64,000 nt of DNA from Xiashengella succiniciproducens (GCF_023674465.1 NZ_CP098400.1:744001-808000), one strand, 5' to 3'. Numbered from the stretch's first letter, positions 1 to 7,955 are shown. The notes: generated by a model from the sequence alone, not told the origin. Program-made: numbers and translations.

Positions 1-738
1 GGTTCTTTGCTTGCCCTGTTGGTCTTCAGCTACTTCTCCTATCCCTTCGCTATCAGCTCCTTTGTTTTGCAGCTGGTCGTCTTGGTAGCACTCTTAGCAG
101 GAGCAAGCACGCAATTATTTAGTATTACTGGATCAAGAGCGCTGTTTCTGACTTTACCGACAGCTTTTGCAATTATCATAGTCTCTGTCTATTTTCTCCC
201 TCAACGTCAGGCGCATTATCAAGCGATGAAGATCTGGAATCAAGCAGATCAGTTATACTACTTAACAGCTTACAAAGCATCCGTAGCAGCCTACCAGGAA
301 ACATTCCCTCAATTACAAAATAACGGACTTTTCCTTCAGATGTATGGCAAAGCACTCAGTATGACCGAGAAGCACGAAGAAAGCAACAAAGTACTTATTC
401 TTGCTCAAAAGTACCTCAGCAGTCAAATCATCCAAAATACGCTTGGCGACAACCATAAAGCACTGGGCAACTTTGAAGCTGCAGAAAAGGCTTATCGTAA
501 AAGTAGCCTAATGATTCCTTCTTCATTGCTGCCCAAATACCTGGCTGCTAAACTATTTATAGATAGCGACCAGCTCAATAAAGCAAAACAAACCGCAGAT
601 GATATTCTCAAAAGCACAATAAAAGTTGAGTCATCAGCAACTAGAGAAATAATGAATGAAATGAACGAAATAGTTACAAAGAGTTTAACGGAGAAGACAC
701 ACAGGCACACAGAGGAAAAAACAATAAAGCCTCAGTAA
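1..738 (+). CDS. O-antigen ligase-like membrane protein with TPRs, C-terminal part (5' end outside window)
   Basis: This is the C-terminal 245 residues of a protein homologous to the complete gene at 8001-9914. The frame is open from base 1, so the gene starts upstream of the window. It begins in the last two hydrophobic segments of the membrane domain (residues about 1-60) and ends in a soluble TPR-like tail with repeated Ala/Tyr helix pairs (roughly residues 75-225). The family (Wzy_C superfamily) contains O-antigen ligases, polymerases and protein O-glycosyltransferases that use lipid-linked glycans at the periplasmic face. Bases 358-503 match 9582-9727 with only two differences, although the sequence just before has diverged. 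The last 15 or so residues are unlike the paralog. It sits directly upstream of a structured leader and an exported peptide gene, as the second copy does. The family assignment is confident; the substrate is unknown. Confidence 0.8.
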   Translation, partial: GSLLALLVFSYFSYPFAISSFVLQLVVLVALLAGASTQLFSITGSRALFLTLPTAFAIIIVSVYFLPQRQAHYQAMKIWNQADQLYYLTAYKASVAAYQETFPQLQNNGLFLQMYGKALSMTEKHEESNKVLILAQKYLSSQIIQNTLGDNHKALGNFEAAEKAYRKSSLMIPSSLLPKYLAAKLFIDSDQLNKAKQTADDILKSTIKVESSATREIMNEMNEIVTKSLTEKTHRHTEEKTIKPQ

Positions 739-783
739 AACTCCGTGTTTCCACCGTTCTCTCCGTGCAACAAATGGGAAAAA

Positions 784-953
784 GAAGAGGAAGCCCCTGT
801 GCTGCGACGCCCATGCTTCCTCTTCCGACTCCCTCCAAACTTAAAAAAGAAAGGAGGTTTGAATGATGACGTAAAGATAATAATTTCGAAAAGACACAGG
901 ATTACGAACCGTGATATTTCGAAAAAATGCTACTGCAAGGCAGTAGGGCATTT
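784..953 (+). promoter_or_regulatory. Structured leader of peptide cassette A: two hairpins around a strong SD mini-ORF
   Basis: Between the ligase stop and the peptide gene lies a leader shared with 9933-10100. Hairpin 1 pairs GAAGAGGAAGC (784-794) with its exact complement at 815-825. CCTCC at 832-836 can pair with the perfect Shine-Dalgarno AGGAGGT at 852-858. That SD lies four bases before the mini-ORF ATG ATG ACG TAA (863-874). Hairpin 2 pairs 925-936 with 940-953, with a 2-nt bulge and the apical loop CTGC-AAG-GCAG. In copy B the outer stem differs by a compensating pair (AATGC/GCATT here, AATGT/ACATT there). An exact SD is rare in Bacteroidota. Hairpin 1 could also be the ligase terminator, but no T-tract follows it. 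I do not recognise this RNA. Confidence 0.6.
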
Positions 954-1024
954 AAGTTAAGTTTAGAAAACGAATAGCTGTTTATTATCAGCAGCGAATC
1001 TTTACATGATTAAAATTTATAATA

Positions 1025-1279
1025 ATGAAAAAGAAAATTATTTTCGCAATAGCAACAAGTTTTTTCGCAGTAGCGACTGTGTTTAATATGAATCTGTTAC
1101 AATCAAGCAATGCCGGTGATGTTTCACTTGAAAGTATTGCGATAATGGCGCAGGCTCAATATGCAGGAGAAACTGTGCCTGGATATACTAACGCTGAGAA
1201 TACCGTATGTAGTATTCCGGGCGGAATGTGTGATGTTAGTGCGCAAAATCCCTGTCAGGCAGGATATGACTGCGATTAA
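1025..1279 (+). CDS. NVEALA-type exported peptide, copy A (84 aa)
   Basis: This is a small exported protein. Residues 1-4 are MKKK, followed by a hydrophobic segment to about residue 26 and then GDVSLESIAIMAQAQ (31-45), which aligns with the NVEALA-type motif of Bacteroidota small exported proteins. The tail is short and carries four cysteines (62, 69, 77, 83) with Gly/Pro turns, as expected for an oxidised or modified mature peptide. The first 45 residues are nearly identical to the copy at 10153-10674, and the tail is unrelated. The gene follows the structured leader, is followed by a perfect hairpin, and precedes a beta-propeller lipoprotein. NVEALA-family function is unestablished as far as I know. 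Whether the leader is cleaved after the motif is inference. The family call is moderately sure because the motif is a variant. Confidence 0.75.
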   Translation: MKKKIIFAIATSFFAVATVFNMNLLQSSNAGDVSLESIAIMAQAQYAGETVPGYTNAENTVCSIPGGMCDVSAQNPCQAGYDCD

Positions 1280-1290
1280 TAATTTTTATC

Positions 1291-1315
1291 TGGTCGCCGG
1301 TGTTTCCGGCGACCA
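1291..1315 (+). terminator. Perfect 10-bp hairpin after peptide gene A
   Basis: TGGTCGCCGG (1291-1300) and CCGGCGACCA (1306-1315) form a perfect stem with loop TGTTT. It starts 12 nt after the peptide stop and lies 42 nt before the propeller gene. No T-run follows, so it looks like a partial terminator or an RNA-stabilising 3' end rather than a full stop. Hairpins in the same place follow the other two peptide genes (3039-3072, 10690-10720) with unrelated sequences. Confidence 0.6.
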
Positions 1316-1357
1316 TATACTCAAAAATTAGAAATTAATTCTTAATTAAACCCTGAT

Positions 1358-2530
1358 ATGCTTAAAAAGATGCGAACATTTTTATTTTTTTCAATAATTG
1401 TTGGGATTTCTATTATCTCAGTTTCTTGTAATAATAGGTCCCATAAAGAAAACGAGTATGAAACCATATCAATAACCCCTTCAAACAAACAGCTACCAAT
1501 GTCGCAATTTATTGGTCAAATTGAATATATTAAACTCACAACACCCAAGGGAATGGCTTTAGGGAACATTGAAAAGGTTATTGTACACGATGATCTCTTT
1601 TTTGTTCGCCATGGCTCATCAAATCCTTCCGTGTCAGTGTTTAATAGTGAAGGGGAATTTCAATATAATATTGGAAAGCAAGGCAGAGGTCCGGGTGAAT
1701 ATGTTGCATTAAATGATTTTAATATAGATAGGACGCAAAAAACGGTTATTATAATGGATTTAATGCTGCAGAAAATGCATTTTTATAATCTTGACGGTGC
1801 ATACGTAAGGTCAGATGCATTACCCATACATGCTTTGAAATTTTCATCTTTAAAGAATGGTGATTATATTTTCTGGGTTGGAAATCTATACAATGAAGTA
1901 ATGAATAAGAATGAGACGACTTTGTGGAATCTCTATGTTGTCAATCCGGATTTGAGTATTAAAGAAAAACATCTTGAGGTTACAAAAGAATTCATGAGTG
2001 TTATGAATGGGTCATTGCCCAGTAGCCTTTCTCCATGTGAAGATGGAGTAAATATTTATGCTCCACTTAGCAATTATATATACCATTATAATGACAGAGG
2101 AGAATTTTCAACAAAGTATTACCTCGATTTTGGCTCGCTAAACTGCAATTTCCTTAGCGAATTACATCAATATAAAGGCATTAAAAGTTCCTTTGCGTTT
2201 AATTTAAGAAAAACCGGTGCTACATACTATCCCAACCAATTGTTCGAGTTCAAAAAATATTTGTATTTCACATTTATCTCCAATGATGATATGTATTCGG
2301 TGTATTACGACAAGGAAAATAAGTCTTCTCATGTTACCTTGGGGTATCCAGTTGATGATATAAACGGAGCAATATTTGGCCGAGCTGTAGCGAGTACTCG
2401 TAATAGTCTCATAACTGTTATTGAACCAGTTCGATTAATGGATGACAATAATAACGTGCCGGAAAAACTGCAGCATTTAAACTTAACCCCTAATAGTAAT
2501 CCTGTTTTAGCAAAATATACGATGCGATAG
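1358..2530 (+). CDS. 6-bladed beta-propeller lipoprotein (P1)
   Basis: This is a 390-aa secreted lipoprotein. A hydrophobic signal ends in SVSC, so Cys24 is the likely lipidated residue. The family signature GKQGRGPGEY is at about residues 106-115, followed by blade-like strands (DFNIDR, VIIMDL, MHFYNLDG). The C-terminus carries SNPVLAKYTMR, the same closing motif (NPVL) seen in the propellers at 5961-7148 and 10736-12028. This matches the Bacteroidota 6-bladed propeller family often annotated DUF5128, whose ligand is unknown. It lies directly downstream of the NVEALA-type peptide and its hairpin, probably in one transcript. It may bind or present the peptide at the cell surface or in the periplasm, but that is inference from position. 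Confidence 0.8.
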   Translation: MLKKMRTFLFFSIIVGISIISVSCNNRSHKENEYETISITPSNKQLPMSQFIGQIEYIKLTTPKGMALGNIEKVIVHDDLFFVRHGSSNPSVSVFNSEGEFQYNIGKQGRGPGEYVALNDFNIDRTQKTVIIMDLMLQKMHFYNLDGAYVRSDALPIHALKFSSLKNGDYIFWVGNLYNEVMNKNETTLWNLYVVNPDLSIKEKHLEVTKEFMSVMNGSLPSSLSPCEDGVNIYAPLSNYIYHYNDRGEFSTKYYLDFGSLNCNFLSELHQYKGIKSSFAFNLRKTGATYYPNQLFEFKKYLYFTFISNDDMYSVYYDKENKSSHVTLGYPVDDINGAIFGRAVASTRNSLITVIEPVRLMDDNNNVPEKLQHLNLTPNSNPVLAKYTMR

Positions 2531-2775
2531 CGTATTGACTTATTCCGCATATAAATTAAAAAAAAGCGAGGAATTCATAAACCATATTAATGAAGCAAAA
2601 AAACATTCTTTTCATTATTTTGTCTGAGGCCATTAGGTTTTAAATATACAATAACTTTTAACTATACTAATTCGCTATTTTGAGTAATATAAAAAGAGAT
2701 ATAATTCATCACATGTTTTAATTCAAACAGGCTGTTAAATCACACAGCTAATTTTTTATCTTTTATTCAATTATT

Positions 2776-3023
2776 ATGAGAAGAAAATAGTTTTTGGAAA
2801 TGCACAGGTTTTTTCATAGCATTAACTGGCTTAATAACAATATATTATAAGTTAGAAGTGCCCATGTGTTTCATTAGAGAGTATTGAGGTGATGGCTCAG
2901 GCGCAGAATGAAGGACTCACTAATGAAGAATTTACCGAGATGACAGGCTGTATAGCAGTTATCCATGAGTATAGTTGTGTAGGTAAGGATGGTAAAACAT
3001 ATTCATATGCTGAACCCAGATAA
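2776..3023 (+). pseudogene. Decayed NVEALA-type peptide gene
   Basis: In one frame, bases 2868-3023 encode VSLESIEVMAQAQ followed by a 39-residue tail with two cysteines, ending at TAA (3021). The VSLES...MAQAQ motif is the same as in the intact peptide at 1025-1279. Upstream, the expected start MRRK lies at ATG 2776, but the signal segment contains in-frame stops (after codon 4, and just before VRSA) and the frame shifts near 2866. No intact start can be found for the 2868 frame. It is followed by a hairpin (3039-3072) and another propeller gene, so this was once a peptide-propeller pair like the others. Confidence 0.7.
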
Positions 3024-3038
3024 TTAATAATTCAAAAT

Positions 3039-3072
3039 ATAGGGGATTCTATTGATACATAGTATCCCCTAT
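3039..3072 (+). terminator. Hairpin after the decayed peptide gene, with T-rich tail
   Basis: ATAGGGGAT (3039-3047) pairs exactly with ATCCCCTAT (3064-3072), followed by TTCTTTTTT. It starts 16 nt after the peptide stop and ends 31 nt before the next lipoprotein ATG. It therefore looks like an intrinsic terminator or attenuator inside the peptide-propeller unit. Its position matches the hairpins at 1291-1315 and 10690-10720. Confidence 0.65.
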
Positions 3073-3103
3073 TTCTTTTTTCAAATAAAAACAGATAAAA
3101 ATC

Positions 3104-3557
3104 ATGAAACATCTCGCAATATTGTATTATTCGCTATTTACTATTATTCTCTCCTCTTGCAGTGAATCAATTAATAAGGACGAAGAAGTTGTTAGAATCT
3201 CCTTAGAACCAGAAATAATTTGCGATTCTGTTATAACAAAATTCCCTGGCACTATGAGGGTAAATACTAAGCATATAGTTTTAAGTGATCCATTCTCAAA
3301 TGAGTTTTTTATTAAAATATATGATATTAAAACTGGAAAAGAACTGGGAAAAGCTGGAAAACTTGGCAGGGGTCCATTAGAGTTTACAACTCCAGCCTTG
3401 GGGGATATTAAGGAAGATAGCATTTATGTTTATGATTTAAATAGAACCTATATTGAGCGATTTATACAAAAAAAAATAAAAGATAGCTTGCTTATAACCT
3501 TGATAATGTGTATTTTAGAGGTATTAAAATAAAAAAACAACACTTCACCATTTAGGT
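3104..3557 (+). pseudogene. 6-bladed beta-propeller lipoprotein (P2), 5' part, split by IS
   Basis: This is the N-terminal part of a lipoprotein: a signal with lipobox LSSC (Cys19), then the propeller signature GKLGRGPLEF and the blade segment IYVYDLNRTYIERF. The frame from ATG 3104 closes at TAA 3530-3532 after 142 codons. Plausible propeller sequence continues in other frames, for example DNVYFRGIK from 3502. The rest of the protein lies beyond the transposase at 5174-5868. Removing the insertion between the 8-bp repeats does not restore a single frame, so at least one further frameshift is present and the gene is dead. The downstream half ends in FQIVKYSL rather than NPVL, so P2 resembles the BF3164/TolB-like propeller subgroup more than P1. 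Confidence 0.7.
3550..3557 (+). repeat. ATTTAGGT direct repeat, left flank of the IS
   Basis: ATTTAGGT occurs here and, in the same orientation, at 5174-5181, 1624 bases apart and bracketing the transposase. It is a candidate target-site duplication. Joining at it gives codons CAT TTA GGT AGA AAT AAC, which run into the frame of the downstream half of P2. IS1380-family duplications are usually shorter, so part of the match may be chance. Confidence 0.45.
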
Positions 3558-5173
3558 GCACAAGACTATCTTTTATGAGTACGAAGATAACAAAAATCGG
3601 CATTACAACCAATAAAATTTCTGGTCGTGGAGGGCTCCCTTTATTTCTTCGCTACACTGAGCAAATTGGCTTATATGGGCTAATATCGCGTAATGTTTCT
3701 TCTCTGCTTACTGGAAACAGCAAAGGCTTGCAGCTTCAACAGTTTGTAAAACAGATTGTTGCATTTTTTATAGATGGCACAAATATGGCCATAAGCAGTT
3801 TTGATCAAAGTAAAAAGGATGAAGGATATGCATGTTTGCTTGAATGCAAGACCGACCAATTGGCCTCTTCTCACCAGGTCAAACGTTTTTTTGGGAAGCT
3901 GTCCGTTATTTCAAACTCGGTATTCAATAAGATACTTAATGAACTGTTTATCTGGAGGCTTCACATATCCAAACCCAAAGTTATAGAACTGGGCATTGAC
4001 ACCATGGTTTTGGATAATGACGATGCTGCGAAACGCGAAGGTTGCGAGGTCACTTACAAGCGTAAGAAAGGGTTTCAGCCACTTCATATATGCTGGGGCT
4101 CGTTTCTGATAGACGTGACCTTTAGAAAAGGAAGTGCTCATTCCAATCATGGATCAGATTACACCGACAGGGTACGCTCTATAGTAAATCTGATACGCAA
4201 GAGATACTCCAAAGAAGTCCCTATTGTGGTGTGCGCCGATAGTGGGTTTGCGGATCAGAAAGCGTACGAGATATTCGAGCAAGAGCTTAATATACATTAC
4301 ATTACAACAGGAAAATTGTACAATGATGTTACTGAATATGTAAAGGCTTTACCCATTGACACTTTGGGCAAAATCACTAAAAATAAAGCAGTCTGGCAAT
4401 TTGCGGAATTTGCCAGCAAGTTGAAATCCTGGTCCAAGTTTCGTCGTTGCTTTTTTACCAGATTGCACCGGGATGATACCGGGCAGTACGTAATGGAATT
4501 TGGTAAGCCTGACAGCGTCATCTATACCAATATCGGGAACTGTCCTGTCGCTGACAAAAGGCTTCGGGCATCCGGTGGAGATGAGTGGTTTAAAGCTGAT
4601 ACCATCATACGAAAATCACACCAAAGAGGAGCCGACGAGTTGATACATCGTAGCATTAAAGAGCTTGCTACCAGAGAACAACTTCCTTTTAAATCCTTTG
4701 GAATGAACAGAGCCTATTATTTTATGCTGGTAGTTACACACTTTATTTTCGAAGCATACAAACAAGATGTTACCGCAGAGGTTATTCCGGTAACCGTATA
4801 TCCTAATACATTCAGAAGAAAGCTTATTGATTTTGCTGTCAAGATAACCTCAAGGGCAAGGAGTATTGTCCTGAATGTCACCAGAGTAATTTATGAAACG
4901 ATAAATATTGAAGAGTTATGGGAACGGTGTCAGTCACCGCCGAAAATTCAGTTTGCATAAGGCAGAACAACATACCTCAGGATTGTAAACCCGTAGTGGT
5001 AATGGGAGACTTATGTCCAGACCCATAGAAAATGCGATAAAGTTCGGTTTGAGTGAAAAACAGAACTGAATTTTCGTTGAAAAAGTACACGAAAGAAGCC
5101 TACCTCTGAGAAAATTTCCGTTTTTTTGAAATCAAGTGAGACGACGGGGGCAGGTGAAATTACGAATCGCTCA
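3558..5173 (+). mobile_element. IS1380-like insertion sequence inside a propeller gene
   Basis: This element of about 1.6 kb carries one transposase (3575-4960) and about 210 bp of non-coding right end. The boundaries are inferred from the 8-bp direct repeat at 3550-3557 and 5174-5181 and from the position where the host gene resumes. I could not find convincing terminal inverted repeats at those edges, so the true ends may differ by tens of bases. The size fits the IS1380 family (about 1.6-1.7 kb). It separates the two halves of lipoprotein P2 and is the only insertion sequence seen in the window. Confidence 0.6.
3575..4960 (+). CDS. IS1380-family transposase (DDE)
   Basis: This 461-aa protein has the layout of Bacteroidota IS1380 transposases. 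It has an N-terminal helical region with GRGGLPLFLRY and FIDGTNMAISSFDQ, then LGIDTMVLDNDDA (first catalytic Asp, about residue 143), YKRKKGFQPLH, VVCADSGFADQKAYE (second Asp, about residue 216), and a C-terminal HQRGADELIHRSIKEL block corresponding to the family's ENRIKEL motif with the third acidic residue. The length is normal and the frame intact, so the transposase may be active. It starts at an ATG 17 bp inside the presumed left end, which leaves little room for its own promoter. Its product moves the element that split lipoprotein P2. Confidence 0.88.
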   Translation: MSTKITKIGITTNKISGRGGLPLFLRYTEQIGLYGLISRNVSSLLTGNSKGLQLQQFVKQIVAFFIDGTNMAISSFDQSKKDEGYACLLECKTDQLASSHQVKRFFGKLSVISNSVFNKILNELFIWRLHISKPKVIELGIDTMVLDNDDAAKREGCEVTYKRKKGFQPLHICWGSFLIDVTFRKGSAHSNHGSDYTDRVRSIVNLIRKRYSKEVPIVVCADSGFADQKAYEIFEQELNIHYITTGKLYNDVTEYVKALPIDTLGKITKNKAVWQFAEFASKLKSWSKFRRCFFTRLHRDDTGQYVMEFGKPDSVIYTNIGNCPVADKRLRASGGDEWFKADTIIRKSHQRGADELIHRSIKELATREQLPFKSFGMNRAYYFMLVVTHFIFEAYKQDVTAEVIPVTVYPNTFRRKLIDFAVKITSRARSIVLNVTRVIYETINIEELWERCQSPPKIQFA

Positions 5174-5181
5174 ATTTAGGT
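5174..5181 (+). repeat. ATTTAGGT direct repeat, right flank of the IS
   Basis: This is the same 8-mer and orientation as 3550-3557. The propeller frame is open through it (N L G R N N H A G), so host coding sequence resumes about here. Confidence 0.45.
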
Positions 5182-5868
5182 AGAAATAACCATGCTGGAT
5201 TGTTATCTATAAAATCCGCAATTTCAGACCAGCATGAATTTGAGGTTTTGCGAAATGTAAACAACCATGGGGTTACTCGCGTAGCTATTATTGATACTAA
5301 TAAGAACGTCTTCTTTAGACCCGGTAACAATGAAAGCTTTACGCTTATAGAGAATGGGCTTAAAGAGGTTTCCTTTGGAAGCCAACCAATTAATTCTAAG
5401 ATAAATAACGGCTATGCCGTATTTCAAGGGGATATATTTTTTCATCCCAAAAAGGAACTTTTAGTATACACAGTTATTGGCTTTCCCTATATGGCCATTT
5501 TCAGAATAGATCCTAATAGTGGTTTTGTTTTGCAAACGGAGGTTGGAGAACAAAATCCGGGTAAAATAGAAGGAGAAAAATTAGTGCTTGATGGAAAAAG
5601 ATTAGGCATAAGATCATCAGCATTAACAATGGATTATATTGTTTGTATTCAAAGAGACTATTCAATTGATAATACTGATGAATCAACGGTTGGAAGAGAT
5701 TTTTCAATGCTACCAAAAACAGTCTTTTTATACGATTATGATGGTAAATTAAAGAGGATAATTGACTTAGGTTATCCTGTAATTAGGATTGCTGCCAATC
5801 CGGCCAGCAATGAATTATATGCAGTAATCTTAAATGAAGAATTTCAAATTGTTAAGTACAGTCTTTAA
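5174..5868 (+). pseudogene. 6-bladed beta-propeller lipoprotein (P2), 3' part
   Basis: This is the C-terminal part of the interrupted propeller, about 230 codons without a stop. It shows propeller-like strands (RVAIIDTNKNVFF, DIFFHPKKELLVYTVIGFPYMAIFRID, TVFLYDYDGKLKRIIDLGYPV) and closes with NPASNELYAVILNEEFQIVKYSL-type sequence typical of TolB/BF3164-like propellers. The only possible start inside it is a TTG at 5200 with no signal peptide behind it, so an independent secreted product is unlikely. It belongs with 3104-3557 on the other side of the insertion. Confidence 0.7.
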
Positions 5869-5960
5869 AAAATGGTTCATATCGTCATTATTTTATTGAC
5901 AAAAACTCAAAATTATGCGGATTAAAAAATCGGTTTATGCATTTACAATTTGTAGAACAG

Positions 5961-7148
5961 ATGAAATACTTATTAATTGGCACTTATTGTTTGATTTACA
6001 TCCTATCAGCATGTAACAATTCAAGCATTAATACTGTGAATGTGGACGAAAATGGTGTTATCAAATTAAAAATTGACCCAATGTCATTTCATGATGACCT
6101 ATTTAGTGATTTAATTGAAGACGTTTACTTTATTCAATTAGAAACATCGACAGAAAGCCGTTTAGGAGAAATTGGAAAAATTGAAATCAAAGGAGATAAG
6201 ATTTTTATTCAAGATAGATCACTACATGAAATAAAGATTTTTAATATTGACGGGAAATACCTTGGGAAAATATCTAATAGACATCGAGGACCAGGTGGAT
6301 ACAACGATATTTATAGTTTTTCAGTTTCCAAGAATGGTGAATTGATAGAAATCTATGATAGTAGAGGGTTTAAATTCAGAACCTATAACCTAAATAATGA
6401 ATTTGTCGAAGATTTCTCTATCGATTACATCGTGAGCGATTTCATGAAGCTTGAAAACGACAAGAAAGTGGTTTACTCTGGTTACTTTCCTTCGTATAAC
6501 ATGGATGGATTCCCAAATTCGTCAAGATTACTTTTTGTTAATAAGTCTGACGTTTATCAATCCGCATTTGATTATGTGTATTCTGAATCAAACCGGATTA
6601 GGGAGGTAATGGGTGGATTTAGAAATCTAAGCTATTACGGTGATACTATTGTATTGGGAAATGAATATGCGGATTTTAATATTTACCATATTTTTGAAGA
6701 CTCCATAAAGAAAAAGTATCAAATTGATTTCGGCGATGAGTTCATGCCTCCAATAAATATAAATTCCTCTGAGGAAGAAATAGAGAACTTCTTAAATTTA
6801 GATCAGAGACATGAGTTCGCTAAAATTTTTAGAGTATTAGAATCCTCACAACACTTATTTGTTGAGTATGCAGTAAAAAAAAGGATGTGTTTCTTTTTAC
6901 TTGACAAAACTAATGGAGAAGTATATAACCTACAAAGCTCTTTTGACCCCTCTAGGAGAGTCGACATATCTGTTCCAGTAACTATATGGAATGACACTTT
7001 TGTAGGAATCCTTAATGCTGAATATTTTAAGATGGTTTTTGAAAGTCGTAAAGAACAAGGAATAGACCCTCCTTCTATTTTATCTGAAATAGATAGAAAA
7101 ATTGATGAAAACTGCAACCCTGTTCTGTCCTTTATTAAATTTAAATAG
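5961..7148 (+). CDS. 6-bladed beta-propeller lipoprotein (P3)
   Basis: This is a 395-aa lipoprotein. I chose ATG 5961 because it places MKYLLIG directly before a hydrophobic stretch ending LSAC (Cys18). An in-frame ATG 24 bases upstream would add eight polar residues. The signature is NRHRGPGGYNDI at about residues 106-117, with repeated blade strands (KIEIKGDKIFIQD, IKIFNIDGKYLGKI). The C-terminus NCNPVLSFIKFK is the closing motif shared with P1 and P4. It is the third propeller of cassette A and lies about 160 bp before the thioredoxin-like lipoprotein. Substrate and partner are unknown. It is probably exported to the periplasm or cell surface. Confidence 0.8.
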   Translation: MKYLLIGTYCLIYILSACNNSSINTVNVDENGVIKLKIDPMSFHDDLFSDLIEDVYFIQLETSTESRLGEIGKIEIKGDKIFIQDRSLHEIKIFNIDGKYLGKISNRHRGPGGYNDIYSFSVSKNGELIEIYDSRGFKFRTYNLNNEFVEDFSIDYIVSDFMKLENDKKVVYSGYFPSYNMDGFPNSSRLLFVNKSDVYQSAFDYVYSESNRIREVMGGFRNLSYYGDTIVLGNEYADFNIYHIFEDSIKKKYQIDFGDEFMPPININSSEEEIENFLNLDQRHEFAKIFRVLESSQHLFVEYAVKKRMCFFLLDKTNGEVYNLQSSFDPSRRVDISVPVTIWNDTFVGILNAEYFKMVFESRKEQGIDPPSILSEIDRKIDENCNPVLSFIKFK

Positions 7149-7307
7149 TTGTTGTTTATCGTTAAACTAGTGCGGTATTAAGATGCAAATCAAAAACTTT
7201 TTAATGCTAACATTCCAAGTTATTTCTATGGAATTGAAAAAGTTATTTTGATTATCTACTGTTCACCTAGTCCATGATTAAAATCAGTAAAATCGAGGAG
7301 TAATGAA

Positions 7308-7892
7308 TTGAAAAAAATGAAAAATACATTATTATTTACTTTAGTTTTTATCATCTCTTGCTCTCAACCTTCTCAAACCGAGAAGGATTTGCGCGAGAAT
7401 ATCAACAAAACCCTTAATTTAGAAATGTTTGAAACCGTACACCAGGGAAACAATCTTTTATCATTCAATGAACTTAAGCAACAATTTCAATACCTGTCAG
7501 TTGTTTACCTGGAACAAGGTTGTCAGCCCTGCTACCCTAAATTTATTGAGTGGCAAAATAAAATGGATTCTATTGCATGTCCTGATAATTTCTCTGTTCT
7601 TTTTGTTATTCATGGAAATAGTTATGAGGATTTTATGATTAATGTACTTAACGTTGACCATGTGGACGATAATTATTATACCATTATGGATCCGGAATTC
7701 CAATTCCTTGCGGCCAATAAGGATATTCCCCGATGGATTATTGATGCTTCGGTTCTTATCGACTCAGAGAACAAAATTAAGATGGTAGGGGCGCCCTGGA
7801 TTAACGAGGATATGACAAAGCTGTTTTATGAGATTATGAGTATGGGTGAGAAGAGAGGATGTAATATTCCATTGAAGTGTAAGCATAATTAG
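7308..7892 (+). CDS. Thioredoxin-like lipoprotein, copy A (CQPC)
   Basis: This 194-aa protein has a hydrophobic signal ending in IISC (Cys18), then a thioredoxin-like fold with the redox motif CQPC at residues 72-75, a following YPKFIEW helix and a strand FSVLFVIHG. Family members of the TlpA/DsbE type exchange disulfides or use the Cys pair for reduction in the periplasm. GAGGAG at 7295-7300 is seven bases from TTG 7308 and sixteen from ATG 7317. TTG is therefore the better supported start, and the ATG would shorten the product by three residues. The last 40 or so codons are almost identical in DNA to 13862-13984 of copy B. It closes cassette A, whose peptides carry cysteines. A role in their disulfides is inference. 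Confidence 0.75.
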   Translation: MKKMKNTLLFTLVFIISCSQPSQTEKDLRENINKTLNLEMFETVHQGNNLLSFNELKQQFQYLSVVYLEQGCQPCYPKFIEWQNKMDSIACPDNFSVLFVIHGNSYEDFMINVLNVDHVDDNYYTIMDPEFQFLAANKDIPRWIIDASVLIDSENKIKMVGAPWINEDMTKLFYEIMSMGEKRGCNIPLKCKHN

Positions 7893-7922
7893 TATTATTT
7901 AACAAAAATTACCCCCGAATTA

Positions 7923-7955
7923 TTTGCAATCCTCTACAAATGTTAATTACTTTTG
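7923..7955 (+). promoter_or_regulatory. Bacteroidota-type promoter for ligase B
   Basis: TTTG (7923-7926) and TACTTTTG (7948-7955) are 21 bp apart. They fit the -33 TTTG and -7 TAnnTTTG consensus of Bacteroidota primary sigma promoters. The start would be near 7962, about 40 nt before the ATG at 8001. Confidence 0.6.

Noticed and set aside
745-960. A 71-codon open frame beginning GTG between the ligase and the peptide gene
   Set aside because: It lies entirely over the two conserved leader hairpins, has no homologous frame in the second copy, and the conservation is structural rather than coding.
3558-3580. Terminal inverted repeats of the IS element
   Set aside because: Compared with the complement of 5150-5173, only scattered matches were found, no more than chance.
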